From the NCBI GenBank assembly GCA_964471945.1, contig CAYYIJ010000047.1:1-18226 (forward strand): a stretch of 18,226 bases of DNA, in the 5' to 3' direction. The notes under the pieces were generated by a model that saw nothing but the letters and a program-made list of their open reading frames with translations, ran no database searches and was not told the DNA's origin. The position numbers were made by a program, and so were the translations under genes. The stretch comes from JASEHD01 sp964471945. GTDB taxonomy: Bacteria; Bacteroidota; Ignavibacteria; UBA10030; SZUA-254. This document shows, one piece after another, positions 15,238 to 18,226 of this stretch (its first letter is position 1; every line of letters begins with the position of its first letter).

Positions 15238-16799
15238 GCAATTTTAAGCTCGAAAAATTAAAACCGATTCGCATCGTTGTTTCGATTCTCTTCTTTATAC
15301 CGATTAGTCTGCTGTTCCTCGATCCACGCAACAGCATTCCTGAGTCGATTAATATTTTTCTTGTTTCTCTGCAATTTATTCCATCATTGTTGAAATTATT
15401 TTTCTACATCGGCATAACAACAATTGGACTTGCCGTATTAATTATTCTGACACTTACATTTGGGCGCATATACTGCTCAACCCTCTGTCCACTTGGAACA
15501 TTTCAAGATTTTATAATCCGTTTCCATAAAAATATCAATCGAAGGAAACAATTTAAATATGTGAAATCGCCATTTATCTTCCATTATATACTCCTGACCA
15601 TTACTGTTATTCTTGCGGTGATGGGAAACCTGACACTCTTAAACCTATTCGAGCCGTTTAGCAGTTTCGGAAGGATTCTAACAAATCTTTTTGAGCCGCT
15701 GGTAACACTGACGAATAATGTACTTGCTGAAATTTTTGGTACGTTTCAAATATTCTTCTTCTATGATATACCATTGCGGAAGATTGATCTCAGCGTAATC
15801 GTTGTGCCTGCCGTTTTTTTAAGTGTTATTGTTTACTTATCGTATAAACATGGAAGATTGTTCTGCAACTCGCTCTGCCCCGCCGGTGCGTTTTTAGGAT
15901 TGATGGCTCGTATCTCACTATTCAAAATCGTAATTAATGAAAATACCTGCAACGATTGCGGTGCGTGCGAGAAGGTTTGTAAGGCAAATTGCATCGAGAG
16001 TGCATCGAAATTAATTGACTTTAGTGCGTGCGTTGGCTGTTTTAACTGTATCAAATCTTGTCCTCAATCGAGTGTAACGTACGCACGATATCGTTGGTCG
16101 GCGTCGTCAGAAAATTTTAATCCTTTACGAAGACAATTTATAAAAGAGATATCAACACCAGCAATCGGTCTCGCAGTACCGGCATTCGTTTTGAGCGATA
16201 CAACCGCAGCATCGACAAGCGGGTATATTGAAAATAAAAAATATCCTGTTACACCGCCTGGTTCCAGAAGCGTAAACCATTTCTCAAGTTTGTGCACGGC
16301 TTGTCATTCATGCATAAGCGCATGTCCGACACAGGTGCTTTACCCAACGTTGTTCGATTACGGGATTTCCGGGATTTTCCAACCGAAAATGAATTATACA
16401 GCAAGTTACTGCAATTATGAGTGTACAATCTGTAGTAAGATTTGCCCCAGTGGTGCAATTCTTCCTGTTGACACGGATACTAAAAAATTAATCCAGATTG
16501 GCAAGACCGTTTTCGTGAAAGATGATTGCGTTGTCGTTGCACGGAAAAAAGCTTGTTTGGCTTGTTCAGAACATTGCCCTACGAAGGCAGTTTATATGGT
16601 TGATTACGAAGGAAAACTAAAGATTCCAGAACTTAATAACGACATTTGTGTTGGTTGCGGTGCCTGCGAATTCGCCTGCCCTACAACACCACGGAAAGCG
16701 ATCTACGTCAAATCAAATTCCGTTCATCTACAAGCTCAAAAACCAAAGATAAAAAAACAAGAGGGTATTTTTGACAGCAGTGAAGAGTTCCCATTTTGA
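15234..16799 (+). CDS. NapH-like membrane polyferredoxin fused to a NapG/MauM-like ferredoxin
   Basis: Membrane iron-sulfur protein of 521 residues. The N-terminal half has about four or five transmembrane helices and two CxxxCP motifs, GRIYCSTLCPLG (Cys81/Cys85) and GRLFCNSLCPAG (Cys211/Cys215), as in NapH, NosR and CcoG. A ferredoxin follows (CNDCGACEKVCK from Cys239, then CVGCFNCIKSCP). At 299-325 lies RRQFIK plus a hydrophobic stretch, exactly like a Tat signal, then a NapG/MauM-like domain with CTACHSCISACP (354-364), CNYECTICSKICP (393-405), CLACSEHCP (441-449) and CVGCGACEFACP (472-483). This suggests a fusion of a NapH-type and a NapG-type subunit carrying about six 4Fe-4S clusters, passing electrons from the quinone pool or cytoplasm to the outer face. 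GTG overlaps the DUF362 stop by 4 nt (GTGA), so the two are translationally coupled. The acceptor is unknown; no nap or nos genes are present. Confidence 0.88.
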   Translation: MSNFKLEKLKPIRIVVSILFFIPISLLFLDPRNSIPESINIFLVSLQFIPSLLKLFFYIGITTIGLAVLIILTLTFGRIYCSTLCPLGTFQDFIIRFHKNINRRKQFKYVKSPFIFHYILLTITVILAVMGNLTLLNLFEPFSSFGRILTNLFEPLVTLTNNVLAEIFGTFQIFFFYDIPLRKIDLSVIVVPAVFLSVIVYLSYKHGRLFCNSLCPAGAFLGLMARISLFKIVINENTCNDCGACEKVCKANCIESASKLIDFSACVGCFNCIKSCPQSSVTYARYRWSASSENFNPLRRQFIKEISTPAIGLAVPAFVLSDTTAASTSGYIENKKYPVTPPGSRSVNHFSSLCTACHSCISACPTQVLYPTLFDYGISGIFQPKMNYTASYCNYECTICSKICPSGAILPVDTDTKKLIQIGKTVFVKDDCVVVARKKACLACSEHCPTKAVYMVDYEGKLKIPELNNDICVGCGACEFACPTTPRKAIYVKSNSVHLQAQKPKIKKQEGIFDSSEEFPF

Positions 16800-16849
16800 C
16801 CTGATATATATATTATTTGACATTAAGTGTAAAAGGAATTATCTTATTA

Positions 16850-17000
16850 GAGGCTTCTGAAATATTGTTTCTCGTGCCAACGGCATCACTTCGTGACAAA
16901 GGCGCAAAGAGCGCTAAGGTTTGATTTTTGAACACAACATTTTCTTTGCGACCTTGGCGAGCTTTGCGAGATGTATTGTTTAGAATTTTTCAGATGTCTC
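16850..17000. mobile_element. MITE-like inverted-repeat element 2
   Basis: A 151-bp non-coding element with ends GAGGCTTCTGAAATATT (16850-16866) and the inverse of GAGACATCTGAAAAATT (16984-17000), matching at 14 of 17 positions. The right-end 16-mer is identical, inverted, to the left end of element 1. TTATT occurs at 16844-16848 and 17001-17005, one base off the left end, as a possible target duplication. The interior differs from element 1 and carries a CGCAAAG-rich inverted repeat. It lies between the polyferredoxin gene and the type IX remnant. Confidence 0.6.
16903..16968. repeat. CGCAAAG-type inverted repeat inside element 2
   Basis: The arm at 16903-16920 (CGCAAAGAGCGCTAAGGT) and the reverse complement of 16951-16968 (CGCAAAGCTCGCCAAGGT) agree at 15 of 18 positions, with a 30-nt spacer. 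The sequence resembles dispersed TTTGCG repeats that I recall from other genomes; that comparison is from memory. Confidence 0.7.
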
Positions 17001-17141
17001 TTATTCTTAAATAAGCTGCATCCGATTATAATGAAGGCAGGAAATCGTTTATTAAAATTTAATGGGATTTTTATGCGTATTTCTAATATTATTTTCTATT
17101 CAAGCAAATGATCCAAGCACAGGAAACAAAATAGATGATGA
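17001..17141. other. Intergenic stretch without a recognisable feature
   Basis: This is the part of the gene-free interval 16800-17246 between element 2 and the type IX remnant. It is AT-rich and broken by stops in the frames examined, with short reading frames only (for example from ATG 17072). No promoter, RNA or conserved motif could be supported. Confidence 0.5.
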
Positions 17142-17231
17142 TTGGAAAGGATGGAATATTATATGCACTCTACATTTTCACTTTCAGAAAATTTTCCTGA
17201 TCCATTTAATCCAATAACAAAATCAAAATAA
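17142..17231 (+). pseudogene. Remnant of a type IX secretion C-terminal sorting region
   Basis: This frame is open from after a stop at 17139-17141 to TAA at 17229-17231 and ends FSLSENFPDPFNPITKSK. The segment SENFPDPFNPITK matches the QNFPNPFNPTTKI-type hallmark at the start of the Por/type IX C-terminal domain of Ignavibacteria and Bacteroidota secreted proteins. The domain should run about 70-80 residues further, but a stop follows after two codons, and no upstream passenger domain is in frame. It is most simply the broken tail of a lost secreted protein, 15 nt before the next gene. Confidence 0.6.
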
Positions 17232-17237
17232 TAGGAG
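17232..17237 (+). promoter_or_regulatory. Shine-Dalgarno site of the right-edge gene
   Basis: TAGGAG lies 9 nt before ATG 17247 and overlaps the region just past the stop of the type IX remnant. It is among the clearest ribosome sites in the window. Confidence 0.6.
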
Positions 17238-17246
17238 ACAAGAGCC

Positions 17247-18226
17247 ATGAAGACAACTATTATAATTATCGCAGCAGCATTTATTTTAAATGTTAATTCA
17301 TATACTCAAATCACTTCTTTCGGTTTGGAGGGAATAAGAGTAAATAGTATTGAACTTTTAAAAAATGTGTTATACGTTGGTACGGTAGATTCCGGCGTTT
17401 ATAGTCGCGCTCTCACTGATCCTGAATGGACATCATTAGGACTAAAGGGAAAATGGATTACATCTGTTTATCCACACCCTTTAAGGGCGTCTGGTTTTTA
17501 TATTACAGCCGGTATATATAAATGGTATTCCGGTGATTCAACTGTTATTTGGAGTTTGACTGATTATGGTTGGGTAACTGCGGATAGCGGAATTAAATAT
17601 TGTTATGGGATAGATTTCATAAGTGGAATTATTGATCCTATGAACAACCACATCATGTATTCAGGAGGATGTGCTGTTTATAAAAAAACAGGTAATATTT
17701 GGATTACAATTTTCTACGCTGGATATATCTCTTTATTAGAACTCGCACCTTATGGGACTATTTACATCAGTGGAATAACTAATTTTGAAATACCTTTCTT
17801 TGCAAAATCTACCGATCAAGGAAACTCATGGGTGGGTTTTGTTGACCCCTATGAATTTTTTCCATTTTGGTCCTTCGCTTATCATCCAACCAATTCCAAT
17901 ATCCATTATGGTGGGACAAGCCATCGAATTTTGAAAACTACCAATGGAGGTGAACAATTTGAAGATTGGGATTCTGTTTTTAGGAGTAGTTATGGAAATT
18001 GTTACTTTCAGTCGATAGAAATAAATCCATATATTCCAGACCAACTTTTTGTTGGCACAGATTGCGGCGATTCTGCATTATTGTATGAGACAACAGATGC
18101 TGGCTTCAATTGGCATGAGATTGAGTTACCTGCAGGTGTAAAGGGTATTCTGGATCTTGAACTTACCTTCGGAGATTCACTCGAATTGTACATTGCAACA
18201 AACGGTACTGGTGTTTACCGACTAAC
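17247..18226 (+). CDS. Secreted BNR/Asp-box beta-propeller protein, 3' end cut by the window
   Basis: Open from ATG to the window edge without a stop (326 complete codons). A signal peptide covers about 1-21 (MKTTIIIIAAAFILNVNSYTQ). The mature part consists of repeated beta-propeller blades with Asp-box-like turns: KSTDQGNSWVGF, KTTNGGEQFEDW and ETTDAGFNWHEI, each preceded or followed by strands such as LFVGTD and LYIATNGTGVYRL, typical of sialidase/Vps10-like propellers of the photosystem-assembly-factor type. Such proteins in Bacteroidota often end in a type IX sorting domain, which would lie beyond the edge. No sialidase catalytic residues can be assigned, so a carbohydrate-active role is not claimed; it is probably a surface or extracellular protein of unknown function. 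Confidence 0.8.
   Translation, partial: MKTTIIIIAAAFILNVNSYTQITSFGLEGIRVNSIELLKNVLYVGTVDSGVYSRALTDPEWTSLGLKGKWITSVYPHPLRASGFYITAGIYKWYSGDSTVIWSLTDYGWVTADSGIKYCYGIDFISGIIDPMNNHIMYSGGCAVYKKTGNIWITIFYAGYISLLELAPYGTIYISGITNFEIPFFAKSTDQGNSWVGFVDPYEFFPFWSFAYHPTNSNIHYGGTSHRILKTTNGGEQFEDWDSVFRSSYGNCYFQSIEINPYIPDQLFVGTDCGDSALLYETTDAGFNWHEIELPAGVKGILDLELTFGDSLELYIATNGTGVYRL

Noticed and set aside
16903..16968. Terminator of the polyferredoxin gene
   Set aside because: The inverted repeat has a 30-nt spacer, lies more than 100 nt past the stop and has no adjoining T-run on the plus strand.

Overview
The window looks like a chromosomal segment from a Gram-negative member of the Bacteroidota/Chlorobiota/Ignavibacteriota group, most likely Ignavibacteria-like. 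The reasons are the Kdo/LPS-transport gene order kdsA-kdsC-kdsD-lptC-ostA-lptB, the weak or absent Shine-Dalgarno sites at many starts, a leftover type IX secretion motif (NFPDPFNPITK, 17190-17222), and a secreted beta-propeller protein at the right edge. This placement is inference; no rRNA or other taxonomic marker is present.

Layout. 64-4035 (+) is a large soluble hybrid histidine kinase with six PAS domains, a GAF domain, a kinase core and a receiver. It is followed by a DASS/SLC13 sodium-coupled anion transporter (4072-5604, +). This converges, with overlapping stop codons, on a compact minus-strand operon running from 10624 down to 5601: kdsA, kdsC, kdsD, lptC, an OstA/LptA-like gene and lptB. 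The first three make Kdo-8-phosphate and Kdo; the last three are parts of the LPS export machine, so the operon couples inner-core sugar synthesis to LPS transport. Upstream, on the same strand, lie a DAACS-family glutamate/dicarboxylate symporter with an unusual soluble insert (10770-12335) and a secreted alkaline-phosphatase-superfamily enzyme with adhesive-type C-terminal modules (12547-14190).

A divergent promoter region at about 14.2-14.3 kb starts a two-gene plus-strand unit: a Tat-exported DUF362 protein (14326-15237) overlapping a membrane polyferredoxin (15234-16799). The latter looks like a NapH-type membrane ferredoxin fused to a NapG/MauM-type ferredoxin, with the Tat-like signal retained in the middle. 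Together they look like a membrane/periplasm redox module of unknown substrate.

The gene-free stretch 16800-17246 holds a short element with terminal inverted repeats (16850-17000) and a decayed type IX C-terminal fragment. A second element with the same terminal repeats (10644-10790) sits between the symporter and kdsA, is flanked by a 5-bp direct repeat, and supplies the last six codons and the stop codon of the symporter. These two elements form a small MITE-like family and are the most interesting non-coding structure here. No tRNA, rRNA, CRISPR array, transposase or phage gene was seen.
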